DNA from: Tenrec ecaudatus
Lineage: Eukaryota; Chordata; Mammalia; Afrosoricida; Tenrecidae
DNA: 64,000 nucleotides
Assembly (NCBI RefSeq): GCF_050624435.1
Contig: NC_134546.1
Location: forward strand, 15,275,001-15,339,000
Reading direction: 5' to 3'
Shown here: one piece after another, positions 10,126 to 23,800 of the stretch
Layout of the letters: every line of letters begins with the position of its first letter
How positions within the stretch are numbered: the first letter of the stretch is position 1
Notes under the pieces: generated by a model
What the model saw: only the letters and a program-made list of their open reading frames with translations
What the model was told of the DNA's origin: nothing
Databases searched by the model: none
Position numbers and translations under genes: made by a program

Positions 10126-10497
10126 AGATGCTATTCAGCCTAGGAACCCCGATGCTTTTGACTTACGGAGCTGCCAAGAATATTGAAAGTACCATGGGCG
10201 ACAAAAGAACAAACAAATCTCCCTCGGAAGAAATGGTCTTAGAAGTCAGGATGGGCAGACTTCGTCTCACATACTTTAGACACGTTATCAGGAGAGAGCA
10301 ATCCCCGGGCAAAGGACTTCATGCTTGGTAAAATTGAGGGGCAGCGAGAAGCGGGAGGACCCTCTACAAGCTGGACTGACACAGTGACAGCATCAGTGGG
10401 CACAAACCTGACGCCGCAGGACCCAGGGCTGTTTCCTTCTGCGGTACAGGGGGTCGCTCTGGGTCGGAGCCAACTCGAAAGCACCTAAAAACAGGAC
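10126..10497 (+). repeat. RTE/BovB LINE 3' end
   Basis: Decayed end of the ORF ('ctgccaagaatattgaaa', 'cacatactttagacacgtta') followed by the 3' UTR ending 'gggtcggagccaactcgaaa'. 5' truncated, as is usual for RTE. Confidence 0.75.
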
Positions 10498-10507
10498 CAC
10501 CCTACGG

Positions 10508-10720
10508 AAGCCGCGGTAGCGTAGTGGTTCCGTGCTGGGCTGCTCACCTCAAGACCAGGCGATTTTAAACACCGGTGGCTCCGCGGGAGAAAGTCCAGGC
10601 TTTCTACCCCAGTCCAGAGTTACCGTCTTGTAAAACCACAAAGGCAATTCCGCGCGGTCCAGTAGGCTCGCTCGCTGGGAGTTGCTATCCATTCGATGGC
10701 ACTGAATTTGGTTAGAGGAA
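10508..10720 (+). repeat. AfroSINE
   Basis: Sense copy: head 'gccgcggtagcgtagtggtt', ending 'gatggcactgaatttggtta'. It keeps several CpG sites, so it may be among the younger copies, or lie under the low methylation near the island. Confidence 0.75.
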
Positions 10721-10727
10721 TCCCTAA

Positions 10728-10772
10728 GGAGCCCTGGTGGCGTTGTGGGTTACACACTCGACCATTAACCGC
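10728..10772 (+). repeat. AfroSINE head fragment
   Basis: Only 'gagccctggtggcgttgtgg' and the next 25 bases of the tRNA-like head are present; the rest is lost. Confidence 0.65.
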
Positions 10773-11169
10773 TTTTGATTTTGCCTTGGCGTACTTGATC
10801 GGGTCCTTAAAATCGTACTTTCTTCTAAGTTCAAAACGATTTTTCTAAAACTAGCTCGCTCTTCTTTTGGAACCAAACTCTCCAGCAAGCTAAGGGCTCG
10901 GGAGCAGGATAGTTGGGAGGCGCAGCCACCGGCTCCACACCTTACAAAAACAAGCTACAAGGGAGCATCGCCCCTCCCCCCCGCACCCCCCTTCCCTGCC
11001 CCACCCACCACACCCTGCAGGTGGCACGGGAATGACTCCAAATTCCATCTGAGCCACCAAACCCCTGGCCTGCCCCATCAATCCGCAGTTGCTGGTGCCC
11101 CAAGATAACCTGAAATGTCCATTTCAGAACTGACAAAAGACCAACAATCTCCGGCACCAGCGATGTCAC
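10773..11169. other. Upstream flank of the CpG island
   Basis: Transition into GC-rich sequence, with a C-rich run (10974-11005). No coding exon is recognised; it could include part of the FBXO48 5' UTR. Confidence 0.4.
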
Positions 11170-11410
11170 CTGTCACCGAGGCTCCCAGAAGCTGAGCAAA
11201 GCTGCGCTAGTGTTAGCGCTGGAATCTGGACTCCGGACCGCCGGGCGCCGGAGCGATCCGGGAACGAGGGCCCGGCCTCCTATTTGCCGGGCACCGTCGA
11301 TCTTCCTTCCTTCCAGCGATTACAAACCTTCAGAATTCTCGTACTTTCTCCACAGTCCCTAATGCCCCCTCCCGTCCGTTTCCTCGAGGCCCCACCTTTT
11401 GCTTGGAGTT

Positions 11411-11422
11411 GGCGCAGGCGCA
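11411..11422. promoter_or_regulatory. NRF1-like site
   Basis: GGCGCAGGCGCA matches the palindromic NRF1 core (GCGCAnGCGC) and is followed directly by a GC box (GAGGCGGGCG, 11423-11432). It lies about 360 bases upstream of the APLF ATG. Binding itself is inferred. Confidence 0.55.
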
Positions 11423-11441
11423 GAGGCGGGCGCGCACAGCC

Positions 11442-11459
11442 TTCTGGGATGGGTAGTTC
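11442..11459 (-). promoter_or_regulatory. ZNF143-like (SBS) motif
   Basis: Read on the minus strand the site is GAACTACCCATCCCAGAA, close to the ACTACAATTCCCAG core recognised by ZNF143/THAP11, typical of bidirectional mammalian promoters. It sits 20 bases beyond the NRF1-like and GC boxes. Confidence 0.55.
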
Positions 11460-11779
11460 ACCGGCTGGCTGGTCGCCGTGGGAAAGGAGGGCAAAGGACA
11501 GCGCCAGGGACTAAAACGTCCGGCGTCCAGCTAACTGGGTGGGCGGCGAGAAGAACTAGAGGGAGGCTCGACCGGGGCTTTTGAACACCTTCTTGGAGGC
11601 GTCGTGAGAAGGGAAACCCCAGAGGCCGGGCTGCAGGGGCCCCGCTCCGTGAACCCCGAGCCCTGCTCGCGGCCACTCAGCTCTCCTGGCCGGGGCCCCT
11701 GGAGGCCCCGCGCGCGCCCGTGGAAGGCGGAAACGGCCGCCGGCAGCGTCTCGGCGGAGGGCCCGGACTCTCGCCCGCC

Positions 11780-11875
11780 ATGTCTGGGGGCTTCGAGCTA
11801 CAGCCGCAAGACGGCGGCCCTCGGGTGTCCCTGGCGCCCGGGGAGACGGTGATCGGTCGCGGGCCGCTGCTGGGC
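11780..11875 (+). CDS. APLF: APLF coding exon 1
   Basis: Residues 1-32, MSGGFELQPQ to GRGPLLG, the first strands of the FHA domain, with the phosphopeptide-contacting R27. The start has good context (cccgccATGt). Donor GGC|gtaagt, phase 0. It lies inside the CpG island, so the upstream part of the exon is 5' UTR. Confidence 0.96.
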
Positions 11876-14800
11876 GTAAGTGGAGAGAAGGGCGGAGCTG
11901 CTGGCGGCCTCGCGGGGGCCCACCCCGCTCAGGCCCTGTCCCCCCCACCCCCGCCCCAAGTGTGGGGACAGCACGGTTCCTCAGTCGGAGACACCCCTTC
12001 CGTTGCCTTTTCAAAGCACGATCTGTGGGACGCTGGGTCCTGGAACTTCGGGGTGGGCCCACGAACCAAAAGTCATTTTCACGTTTAAAAACGCAAAGCA
12101 AAACCAGAACAAGGTCTTAGTGTTCCAGGAAAAGTAGTTGGTGAACCGTTGACGGTGTACTCTCTGGTCGGTTCAGGAAAAAAAGAAAAATTCACCAAAT
12201 TCTGCTATGACCTCTTCCCGGTTAATTTCTTGTATGTTTTGGCCAGCCTGCGTGTGTGGGCCCTCGCTTTCATTGCAATCTCTGTCCCAGGATTTGATCT
12301 TAGCGTTTTACGAACGTTCGCTTCTTTAATCCTTTCAGAAAACCTCGTGAGTTACGTGTGATCCTCCACGTACCTATGAGAACATTGGACCCTAGATAGG
12401 ATAAGCGGCCCCCCGCAAGTGTCACTAGGCTATCCAGTCCCCCAACTTCTTTGAGAGGTTCAGGAGTTGAAAAGGAAGTGTCTCTTGCATTCTGTAGTTC
12501 TATATACGTCGCACTTCTTCCTAAATGTGTGTTTGCTCCTTCTTTGAGCACACTTTGCAGGGGCACGAAGAGTAGAAAGCAATCAATCAAGGGCAACACA
12601 TTAACCCTGTCTAGAGACAGATGTGTGCCCAGGGGTGTAAGGAGTGCGCACTAATGGCCTGGCTCACCTCTAGAGTCTGCTCTAAACAGTTGTACTGCTA
12701 TGAGCAGAAAATGGACCAGGCCCAAAGTTGTGATGCAGAAGTTGGTTATGTGTGTATGTTTGTCTATATAGTACAGCACCAAGAAACTACAAGTTCACTT
12801 GCTGTTTGTTTATTTACTAAGCCAGCCAGTATATTTCCCCTATAGCTTATTAACGCAGACACTAGAAAGATTTGCCTGGAGAGTTTGTATTTTTAGAATT
12901 CTTTTCCTAATATCTAAATGAGAAACTTCACCGTATTTACCTCATCAATAATTGTATTTCCGCTATCTCCCCATTTTGACTTGCTAAACAGAGCTGATAT
13001 AGTCATAAAAGGCTCCTCATTTTCCCCCTCCCTCATGAACCCTTGATAATTTATAAATTATGATTTTGTCATATCTTACACTGTCCGATATCTCCCATTA
13101 CCCACTTTTTTGTTGTCTACCCCCCAGGGAAGAGGTTATATGTAGATCCTTGTAATTGGTTCCCCCTTTCTACTCCACCCTCCGATTGCCACTCTCACCA
13201 CTGGTCCTGAAGGGAGCATCTATCCTGATTCCCTGTGTTTCCAGTTCCTATGTGGACCAGTGTATACCCTCTGGTCTAGCCAGACTTGCAAGGGAGAATT
13301 CGGATCATGATAGTTGGGGGGGTGGGGGGGCGGGGGAAGCATTTAAGAACCAGAGGGAAGTTGTATGTTTACCATTGCTACACTGCCCCCTAACTGGCTG
13401 TCTCCTCTCCAGGACCCTTCTGTAGGGGCATGTTCAGTTGCCTACAGATGGACTTTGGGTCCCCAGTCTGCACTCCCCCTCATTCACAGTGATTTGATTT
13501 TTTGTTCTTTGATGCCCGATCCCTGATCCCATAGACACCTTGTGATCACACCAGCTGGGGTGCTTCTTCCATGTGGTAACTTTCTGTCTTGACAGCAGGT
13601 GTCACATACAGAGAATGGAGCACACTGCAATAAAAAATCGTATTTGTAATAGACTGTCTTTTTAAGCCAAGTGTCAGGTGTATAAACTTTTTGTTGTAAG
13701 GCTTCTTTATGTTTACCTCCTTTCCCACCTGCATATCATTCTTCCTATTGTTGGCACCTTGCAGTTGTGTGCTATATCTGTTCTAATTAAGGAACCGGTA
13801 TTGATACATTATTATTAGTTCGAGTCCATGGTTTTCTAAAAACCATCATGTTTTGTGTTCACCATTAGAGCACCAATGCGGAATAGTTTCACTGCCCCCA
13901 AATGCCCTGTGCCGTGACTCTTGATCATATCTTTCTTCCCTGACAACTACTGCTCTTTTGACTGACTATCTCTATAATTGTCGTTTCCAGAATGCCATCT
14001 ATTTGGAGTTCTACAATAGGTAGCTTTATCTGACTGGCCCTTTGCAGGAATCAATATGTATTGAAGATTCCTCCAGACCTTTTTGTAGCTGCTCATTTCT
14101 TTTTATGACTGAATAAACTTTGAAGTCATGGTTACCCCTAGTTCATCCGTTCACCTATTGAAGGATATCTTAGTTGCTTTTAGATTTGGGCAATTATGAA
14201 TAAAGCCCCTATAAACCTGGGCAGAAGGTTTTGTGTGATTAAATGTGGTTAAATATCCAGAAGTGTGACTGGGGCATCATAGAGCACAGTGAAGTGTAAT
14301 CTTCCCTGTGTCCTTTGCTCACTGTGATGGGCATGTGCCCTTAGCGTAAGAGGGCGGCATCAACCAACCCCATGCCTCTGAATGAACTTTGGAGTGTCAT
14401 TTTTCACTACAACTTTCTTACCCCTCCCTGCCTTCTGAACTTTGTCCATGGGCAAAAGCTGTCCTTTTGATCTCATATGGTTATTCTAAGGAGCATGTAC
14501 CTCCCTGCATTTATGGGACTTAGATGCTAGACTTGAAAGTATATGGCATATTTGATAAGTGCTGAGTAGAATTGTGGGATAATCAGTTGCATCATTGATC
14601 CTGTTCATTTTATGAACCCTGGTATTACAGTGTCTTAGTGCTTGGCTGCAAATTGAAAGATTGGCAGCTTGAGTCTACCATCTACTCTGTGGGGACATGT
14701 GTAGCAGTCTGCTTCAGTAAAAATGTACAGCCTTAGAAACTTAACAGGACCATTAGAACATGTCCCACAGGGCCACTATTAATCTGAAGCAACGGGAAAA

Positions 14801-17800
14801 CAGTGCTTTAAAACAATTTAAATATACTAAAAACATATCACGAACACCTTTGCTGCCATGGACACTAATGACAGAAGACCTGATGACTTGTGGGAGACAT
14901 CAAGAATATCATTCATGAAGAAAGGAAAGGGTCACTAAAAAGACAGGACGAAAAGAAAGGATCAAAGTGGATGTCAGAATGGACTCTGAAACTTGCTCTT
15001 ACTAGCTACGGCAAACGGCAGAAATGATAAAGTCAAAGAGCTGAACAGAAACTTTCAAAGTGCAGCTCGAGAAGACAAAGTGAAATATTGTAAGGAAATG
15101 TGCAAAGACCTAGAGTTGGAAAATTAAAAAGGAAGAACAAACACATTCACCATACTTTAAACTGAAAGAACTGAAGAAAAATATTCAAGTCTCAACTTGT
15201 AATGTTGAAAGATTTTATAGGCAAAATATTGAATGATGCAGGAAGCATCAAAAGAAGGTAGAAAGAATATGGAATAGAAAGAATAGAATATGCAGAATGG
15301 AAATAGTACCAAAAAGAACTAGTTGACATCGTACCATTTCAGGAGGTAACATTTGAGCAAGAACCAATGGTCCTGAGGGAAGAAGTTCAAGCTGCACTGA
15401 AGGCAAAGGCCAAGAACGAGGCTCCAGGAATTGATGCACTACCAATTGAAATGTTTCAACAGGCTGATGAAGCACTGGAAACACTCGCTCGTCTATGCCA
15501 AGAAATTTGGAAGACAGCTACTTGTCCAACTGACTGGAAGAGATTAATATTTGTACCCATTCCAAAAAAAAGGTGATCCAACAGAATGCTCAAACTACAG
15601 AACAATATCATTGATATGACATTCAGGTAAACTTGCCTGAAGACCATCCAACAACAGTTGCAGCAGTACATTGACAGGGAACGGCCAGAGGATCAGACTG
15701 GATTCAGAAGGGGACGTGGACCAAGGGGCATCATTGCTGATGTCAGATGGATGTTGACTCAAGGCAGAGAATATGAGAGAGATAAATACTTGTGCTTCAT
15801 TGGCTATGTGGATTAAACAAACTATGGACAGCCCTGAGAAGGATGGGACTCCAGAACACTTCATTGCGCTTTTGCTGAACCTGTGCATGGATTAAGAGAC
15901 AGTTGTGCAAGGCAACAAGGGAATATTGCATGATTTAAAATCAGGAAAGGTGTGAGTCAGGGTTGTCCTTCACCAAACTTATTCAATCCGTATGGTGAGC
16001 AAACAATTAGAGGAGCTGAATTATATGAAGCATGAGATGCTAGGATTGGAGGAAGGCTTATTAACAACCTGCGATACGCAGATGATGCAGCCTTGCTGAA
16101 AGCGCGGAGGGTTTAAAGTACTTGCTGATGAAGATCAATGATGAAGACCAAAATCCTCACAACTGATACATGGAGAAATAGTGGAAATTGTCAATGATTT
16201 CATCTCGCTTGGACCCACAATCAATGCTCATAGGAATTACAGTCACAAAACCAAGAATGCTTGCATTGAGTATCTCAAATGCACAAGACCTCTTTAATGT
16301 GTTGAAAATCAATGATGCCACTTTGAGGACTAAGGTGCGCCTGAGTCAAGTCGTGATATTTTCAGTTGCCTTATATGCATGTGAAAGTTGCACATGGAAT
16401 AAGGATGTCCAAAGAAGAATCAACGAGTTTGAAATATGGTGCTCTGAAAAATATGGAACGTACTATGGACTGCCAAAAGGAGAACAACAAAATCTGTCTT
16501 GGAAGAAGTACAGCCAGATGCTCTTTGGAGGTAAGGATGGTGAGACTTCATCTCAGGTACTTCAGACATGTCAGGAGAGACCAGTGCCTGGAGAAGGATA
16601 TGCTTGTTAAAGGAGAGGGGCAGCGAAAAAGAAGTAGTCCTTCAACAGGAGGGATTGACCCAGTGGCTGTAGCAGTGAGCTCAAACATAAGAGCAATTGT
16701 GAGCATGGCCTGGGGCTAGGCAGTGCTTTCTCTGTTGTACATAGGCTTGCTATGCGTTGGGACGAATTTGACTTGACAGCACATGACAACAGCCACACAC
16801 ATTATATAGTTATATGCATTATATGTAAACTTATACATGTATAAATGTAGCAGGGTAATTTAAAAAGTATTCCTACAAAGTCATAGAAACATTTATTAAG
16901 CAAAATAATAAAATAACAAAATACGAAGCTATTGTTTTTCACCATCCTCTCCAACTAGGTCTGTATGCTTCCAAAAGCACTGTTTCTAGCTCTCGAATCC
17001 TTCCCCAGGGAATTCTGCACTCTTCATTTGCACCACGTCAAAACAGCAGTTTGGACTTCCTTGAGGAATTGTGTTCCTTTTCAATATTTTTTGAGTTTTC
17101 AAAACAAAAAGAAGAAAGGACAAGATCAGGGATGTAGGGTGGGTGGGGTCCGTTTTCCCAATGGAAATCTCATAGGACAGCTCTTGCTACCCTTGAAGAT
17201 TGAGCGGGTATATTATCGTGATGGGAAACAAATTCCACATCACAACTTTTCTGGTCTTTTCCCCAACCAATGCAGTTTTTAGTTTTCGTCAAACTACTTT
17301 CTAATAAGCCCCTGAGATTTTTCTCTGCCCTTTGAAAATAAAAGTCTCTCAAGATGACCTCTTGGGAATTTCCCCCGCCCCCCCCAACAGTCACTGTCCC
17401 TGTTTCGCTGCCCACTCTGCCTTGAGTTTAACTGACTGAGCACAGTCTCTCAGAAACTACTGTTTCAGTTGGACCATATTTATTTTGAGGCACCACATGC
17501 GGCAAAGACAAGTGTGTTGCAGTATGTTTTGACTTACCCTTGTATATACACGTGTTTTAGACAAGTTTCTCCAGCTCACCTGGGTGGCTTACAGTTGAGA
17601 AAACCCTTTGGGGCGGTTAGACTTTGGGGTAGTTTGTTATGCTTTGGGCTCTTACCTGCATGTTTGAAACCACCAGCAGCGTTTACTACTGTCCTGGCTG
17701 CTCCATTGCTTTACTCTTGTCCTTTGTCCAGCTGCATCCTCTTCCTCTGTAGTTCTGGAGGTAGTTGTGTCTAGTATCTTTATTTTTAAAAGGCGCCAAA

Positions 17801-20800
17801 GGTGATTCTGTTGCAAAGAGAGAATTGAAGACCACTTTCAGATGCACTAATCAGAGTGCTTTGCATACAGTAGATCTTCATGCAATATCTTCTGGCCTGG
17901 ACTTTAAGAAAAGTAATTGCTTAGAAACATTTATTTCCCCAAATCACAAGTAGAGATTGGAACCTGGTTTTGCCTTCCTAAGCAAATATAATATATTATT
18001 GATGATCTTAACAATTATTTAGCATTTACCATCCAAGCAGCACTAAAAGCCAAGCAGGTTGGATGAGTTGAAATTTCACTGGTGTCAAGTCAGTAAAATT
18101 ACATCATCCTGGCCAAGAATTTAACATTCTTGATTTTGGAAGCTCAGAAAGCACTGGGTTTCACTTTTACTTTAAAAAATAAAAGTGATACACATTTCAT
18201 CAGTGTTGCAGATTATGTAGATATTTGTGAGTAGTTTAATAATTAGTTTTTTTTCCCCCATGGAAAAATACATTCACAAGTTCCAAGCAGCAGTTCACAT
18301 CTAATAATAGAAACTTTTCAAGATAACTGCTTATTAATTGAAGTCTGCCTGGGAAACCTCTGGTCAAAATCAAGTCAATTTTCTTAAAGGTATCTATCGT
18401 ACTTTGGAAATTACACTGTGGCAAATTCCAAAGTGCAGCAATATTGAACATCTCTGATCCACTAGCTTTTGCTCTGTTGGACAACACATATCACAATCTT
18501 ATCAGCTTAGGATGTGGCAGTCTCACAGTTGATGGTTGAACTCCGGCGCACACTTTAAACAAGAAAACACTTGTGGTTTGCCATCTGATTTGCAGTAAGT
18601 ATTGTAGATTTAATTCAGGTCCATTAAAAATGTTATTTGCTTGCCACAAAAACAAGCCAAATAATAACACCCGCCCCCCTAAAAAAAAGTTTGAATAAGA
18701 GTTTTAACCAAAGTACGCTTAATTGTGATTCCACAATTCTCTTTTAGGTTTATGTATTTTCCCATAATAGCAGCTCAAATCTAATAGATGATTTTTAGTT
18801 TTTCTCTACCATTAATGTGAACTTATTTGTCTATCTTTGATAGAGCAAAGTGAAGAATATTGTGTGAAAACAGTGTCAATCATAATGTATACAAGATAAT
18901 TTTTCTTAGCTCATGGTATATAGTATTTTTAAAAAACATTTTATTAGGGACTCATACACCTCTTACCACAATCCATACATATACATACATCAATTGTATA
19001 AAGCGCATCTGTACATTCTTTGCCCTAATCATTTTCAAAGCATTTGCTCTCCGCTTAAGCCCTTTGCATCAAGTCCTCTTTTTCCCCTTCTCCCCGCTAC
19101 CCCTTCCCTCATGAGCCCTTGATAATTTAGAAATTATTATTTTGTCATATCTTGCCCTATCCGGCATCTCCCTTCACCCTCTTTTCTGTTGTCCGTCCCC
19201 CAGGGTAGAGGTCACATGTAGATCCTTATAATCGGTTCCCCCTTTCCAACCCACTCACCCTCTACCCTCCCAGTATCGCCCCTCACACCCCTGGTCCTGA
19301 AAGTATCATCCATCCTGGATTCCCTGTGCCTCCAGCTCCTATATGCACCAGTGTACAACCTCTGCTCTATCCAGACTTGCGAGGTAGAATTCGGATCATG
19401 GTACTGGGGGTGGGGAGGAAGCATTTAGGAACTGGAGGAAGGCGGTATTTTTCATCGGTGCTACGTTGCACCATGACTAACTCATCTCCTCCTCTAGACC
19501 CCTCTGTGAGGGGATCTCCAGTGGCCGACAAATGGGCTTTGGGTCTCCACTCTGCACTTCCCCCTTCATTCACAGTGGTAAGATTTTTTTTTTTGATGAT
19601 GCCTTATACCTGATCCCTTTGACACCTCGTGATCACCCAGGCAGGTGTGCTTCTTCCATGTGGGCTTTGTTGCTTCTGAGCTAGATGGCCACTTGTTCAC
19701 CTTAAGCCTTTAAGACCCCAGACACTATCTCTTGATAGCTGGGCACCGTCAGCTTTCTTTGCCACATTTGCTTATGCACCCGTTTGTCCTCAGTGATTGT
19801 GTCATGGTGGTGTGCAACCAGTGATCTGATTTTTTGTTCTTTGAGGCCTGATAACTGATCCCTTCAGAACCACGTGATCACACAGGCTGGTGTGTTCTTC
19901 CATGTGGGCTTTGTTGCTTCTGAGCTAGATGGCCGCTTGTTTATCTTCAAGCTTTTAAGACCCCAGACGCTATCTCTTTTAACAGCTGGGCACCATCAGC
20001 TTTCTTCACCACATTTCCTTGTTCACCCGCTTTGGCTTCAGCAGTGTGTCGGGATGGTGAGCATCGTAGAGTGCCAATTTAATAGAAGAAAGTATTCATG
20101 CATTGAGAGAGTGCTTGAGTAGAGGCCCAAGGTCCTTCTGCCACCTTAATACTAAACCTATAAATATAGACACATAGATCTATTTCCCCATCCTCATATA
20201 TATATTTGCATGTACATGTCTTGGTCTAGACCTCTGTAAATGCCCTTTGCCTCCTAGCTCTTTCCTCTGTTTCCCTTGACTTTCCTCCTGCCCCACTATC
20301 ATGCTCCATCCCCACCTGGGTTACAACTGTACCTCTTCATTACGTTACCTTACCCTTGATCATTCCCTACCAGGCCTGCCATTCCCCCCCCTCACCACCA
20401 ATTTGGATCCCATGTTGTTCCCTTGTCCCTGGGTTAACACCACTTCCTTACCCCCCACCTCCTCCTATCCCAAGTCCCCCCAGAACTGTCGGTCCTGTTG
20501 TTTTTCCTCCAGATAGTTCATCCAGCCTATCTTATTTAGACAGACCTGAGGAGATAATAACATGCACAAAAACAAGACAGAGGAAAACAAAGCAACAGTA
20601 TACAACAAAACACCACCAACAAACCACTGACAAAGAACAAAACAAAACACATCAAGAAAGAAAAGCTTGTAGTTAGTTCAAGGATCGTTTGTTGGCCTTT
20701 AGGAGTGTTTTCCAGTCCAGTCTGTTGGGGCACCACGCCCTGGCCCCAAAGTCCACTTTCAGCATTCCCTGGGGTATAGTATTTTTTATATGGAAAAAAA

Positions 20801-23800
20801 CCAGATCTCTCTTTTCTACTAGGCTCAAATGGGAACATTGAATTAATGAGATACTATTAATGGTGGTGTAGTGGTCATGAGTTGGCTGTTATCCTTCCTC
20901 ATGGTTGGCAGTTCAAAACCACCAGCAGCTCCTTGGGAGAAAGATTGCTATGAGTTGGCATTGACTCCATGGCAGAGAGCTGGAGCTCCTCAGCAAGAGC
21001 CAGAAACTTGCTTAGACAACATTCAAATTTGTATTGCATATTAGGAGGGAATTTACACTTCAGATCCTTATTATTTTTTTTTACATTTTATTAGGGGCTC
21101 ATACAACTCTTATCACAATCCATACATATACATACATCAATTGTATAAAGCACATCCATACATTCTTTGTCTTAATCATTTTCAAAGCAATTGCTCTCCA
21201 CTTAAGCCCTTTGCATCAGGTCCTCTTTTGTTTTTTCCCCTCCCTCCCCACTCCCCCCTCCCTCATGTGCCCTTGATAATTTATAGATTGTTATTTTGTC
21301 ATATCTTGCCCTATCCATAGTCTCCCTTCCCCCCCTTCTCTGTTGTCCGTCTCCCAGGGAGGAGGTCACACGTGGATCCTTGTAATCAGTTCCCCCTTTC
21401 CAACCCACTCGCCCTCCATTCTCCCAGCCTCGCCCCTCACACCCCTGGTCCTGAAGGTATCATCCACCCTGGATTCCCTGTGCCTCCAGCCCTCATATGT
21501 ACCAGTGTACAGCCTCTGTCCTATCCAGCCCTGTAAGGTAGAATTCTGACCATGACAGTTGGGGGGAGGAAGCATCCAGGATCTGGGGGAAAGCTGTGTT
21601 CTTCATCGGTACTACATCACACCCTGACTGACCCATCTCCTCTCCTAAACCCCTCTGTGAGGGGATCAGATCCTTATTTTTGTATTCAACAACTTAAAGA
21701 ATATATCTTAACCCCTGAAGAGCTTCTTCTGTTGCCTCCCCTCCCCCACCCCCTTTTTTCCCCTCTCCCTCTGGCAGGGTATTTTCTCTCCCTTTCCTCC
21801 AGTTCACACCTGTCTTCTCCCCACCTTCCCCCTCCCCCCTGGTAACCTTCAACGTCTGTTCCTTTTGGTATGAAAAACCTTTATCTTGTTTTTTTTTCTT
21901 TGATAACCATGGTCTAATATAATATTTGTTCCATTGTGCATAGTATTCTAGGAAGCACTTCAACATAAATTAATTGGTTTAGGTTTTTCAGTGAAACCCG
22001 AGCATATTGGCAAAAATGAAACAAAAAGTACCGTTTTGTTCTATCCATTTTAGGATCCAGTAGCATATTTGCTTTTTTTTTTTTCAGGCCCACTTTTTAC
22101 TTTTTTGACTTTTGGGAATAGTAGTCAAAATAGGTCAGAAACCTTGCTTCAAAATATGTAAACATTTTGGCTAGTCATTCAAGAAAATCTTCATTTCGCT
22201 TGATTTAAACAAATTCCAAAAATAACTGTTTGACTACAGAAAAAGTCACAAACCGTTCTTTTTATGTTTTCATTTGGCACAATCTTCATGTTTTAAAAAT
22301 AGAGAAAGGACTTGTACATACATACTAATGGATGAAACTCTCAATATAAAACCAGACCACCAAACACAAGGGCTTCACCTCATGTGACTTCAGAAATGAT
22401 CTAGGAGCAGAGAGCTCTATCCCCTTTCAAGAAACCATATAAAGGATCCCAAGTTGAAAGTCCTCACTGCCCAAGCATAGTATCTGAAAACAATTTCTTA
22501 CTTTAGTTTTATGGGACAGTGGTTGGAGTGATTTCAGTATTATCCTTAAGCCTGCAATTTCTTCAAGGTGTCTTTTCAGCTCCTCCATTCTATTCCTATG
22601 TATTTCTTTTAGCATGAAGATAGTTCTTGTACTTGAGCATTCGATTTAACTAGTTTGTCTTTTAAAAAATATTCCTTCTCTGACTGGCTAAACATGAATT
22701 AATTTATAATTAATATGCCCAGTATCACAATAGCAATTTGTATTACTCATAATTGCTTTGGGCTACAACTAACAGAAATGTAATGGACAGCAGCTTCAGC
22801 AAATACGGCACACATTTTCCTTCTGTAAGAAGGCATCTTGGGCAGGTGGGCAGGCCAGCCAGGGGCTGACAGAACTACTCAGGGAAGAGGCTTTTCTGCT
22901 GTTAGCCCTCGCAAGTGGCTTTTCTGCCTTTAGTCCCAAGGCGGCAGCTAAACCTCGAGATACCACATGTAAGGAGGATGAAGGTAGAAGGGCTAAGGAG
23001 GAAAGCCACATGCCATTGGGCCTCATCATTTTATCAAGAAGACAGTAATCTTCCCATCACTGTGCCCTGTGGCTACCCCTAGCTACGTGTTTTCCCCAAA
23101 CCAAACTCAACTGCCGTGGAGTGGATTCTGACTCATAGCAGTACTATTGGACAGGGCAGAACTGTCCCTGTCAGCTTCCGAAACTAGCTCTGTATGGAAG
23201 TAGAAAGCCCTGTCCTCCTATGGAGCTGCTTGTGGTTTCAAACTGTGGACCTTGAAGTTAGCAGACCAGTATATAACCTCTACGCCACCAGAGTTCATCA
23301 CTGGAGAGTTTAGGGATTTGAATATTTTTAACTGATCTTGTTTCCTTAAATATGGTTGGAGTCATATTAATACAGAAGAAATGAATGGAGATTGATTAAG
23401 CAATCAACAGTGTCTTATGTGGAGAATTAATATCCCCCAAATCTAGGTGTCCTCTAAGTCAGGCGTTGAAAATTCAGGCAAGGCGGTGAAGGGTAAAGTA
23501 GATGCAATAGAAGAATATAGGGCATACTGGTGGCAAGATGGTGGGTGAAAAGACTCTGCAAAGTAGACATTGAAGAAGCACTGCAGGCAGTTTGTGACTG
23601 ATTGGCTCCCAGTGTGCAATGCTGGTCGAAACCAAGGGTATTAAGAAATTCTATATAAAAGAAATGTATTAGTTTACTAAAACAGTTTACAAATTACAAA
23701 TTAGCTAGCATTTTTTTTATTACTACACTTGATGCCTACCCCTCCAAGTACCAACATTTTTGAAATTTTAACTGTTTTTCTCCTGTGTATTTTGGAGAAT

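Larger units (their letters stand above)
11170..11960. promoter_or_regulatory. CpG island, shared APLF/FBXO48 promoter
   Basis: This is the only sustained CpG-rich, GC-rich stretch in the window. It covers the 5' end of APLF and lies upstream of the FBXO48 coding exons on the other strand. There is no TATA box. Head-to-head layout plus one island implies a bidirectional housekeeping promoter. The FBXO48 first non-coding exon should also be here, but I cannot fix its donor site. Confidence 0.8.

Noticed and set aside
11556-12101. 181-codon minus-strand open frame over the CpG island as a gene
   Set aside because: Arg/Pro/Gly-rich translation typical of CpG-island sequence read in the wrong frame; it covers APLF exon 1 in antisense.
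15367-15576. Active RTE reverse transcriptase
   Set aside because: Only a 69-codon piece is open; frameshifts and deletions follow and the 5' part is absent.
22427-22615. Coil-like minus-strand peptide as a possible exon
   Set aside because: No splice sites in frame and no family I can recognise; kept only as unassigned intron.
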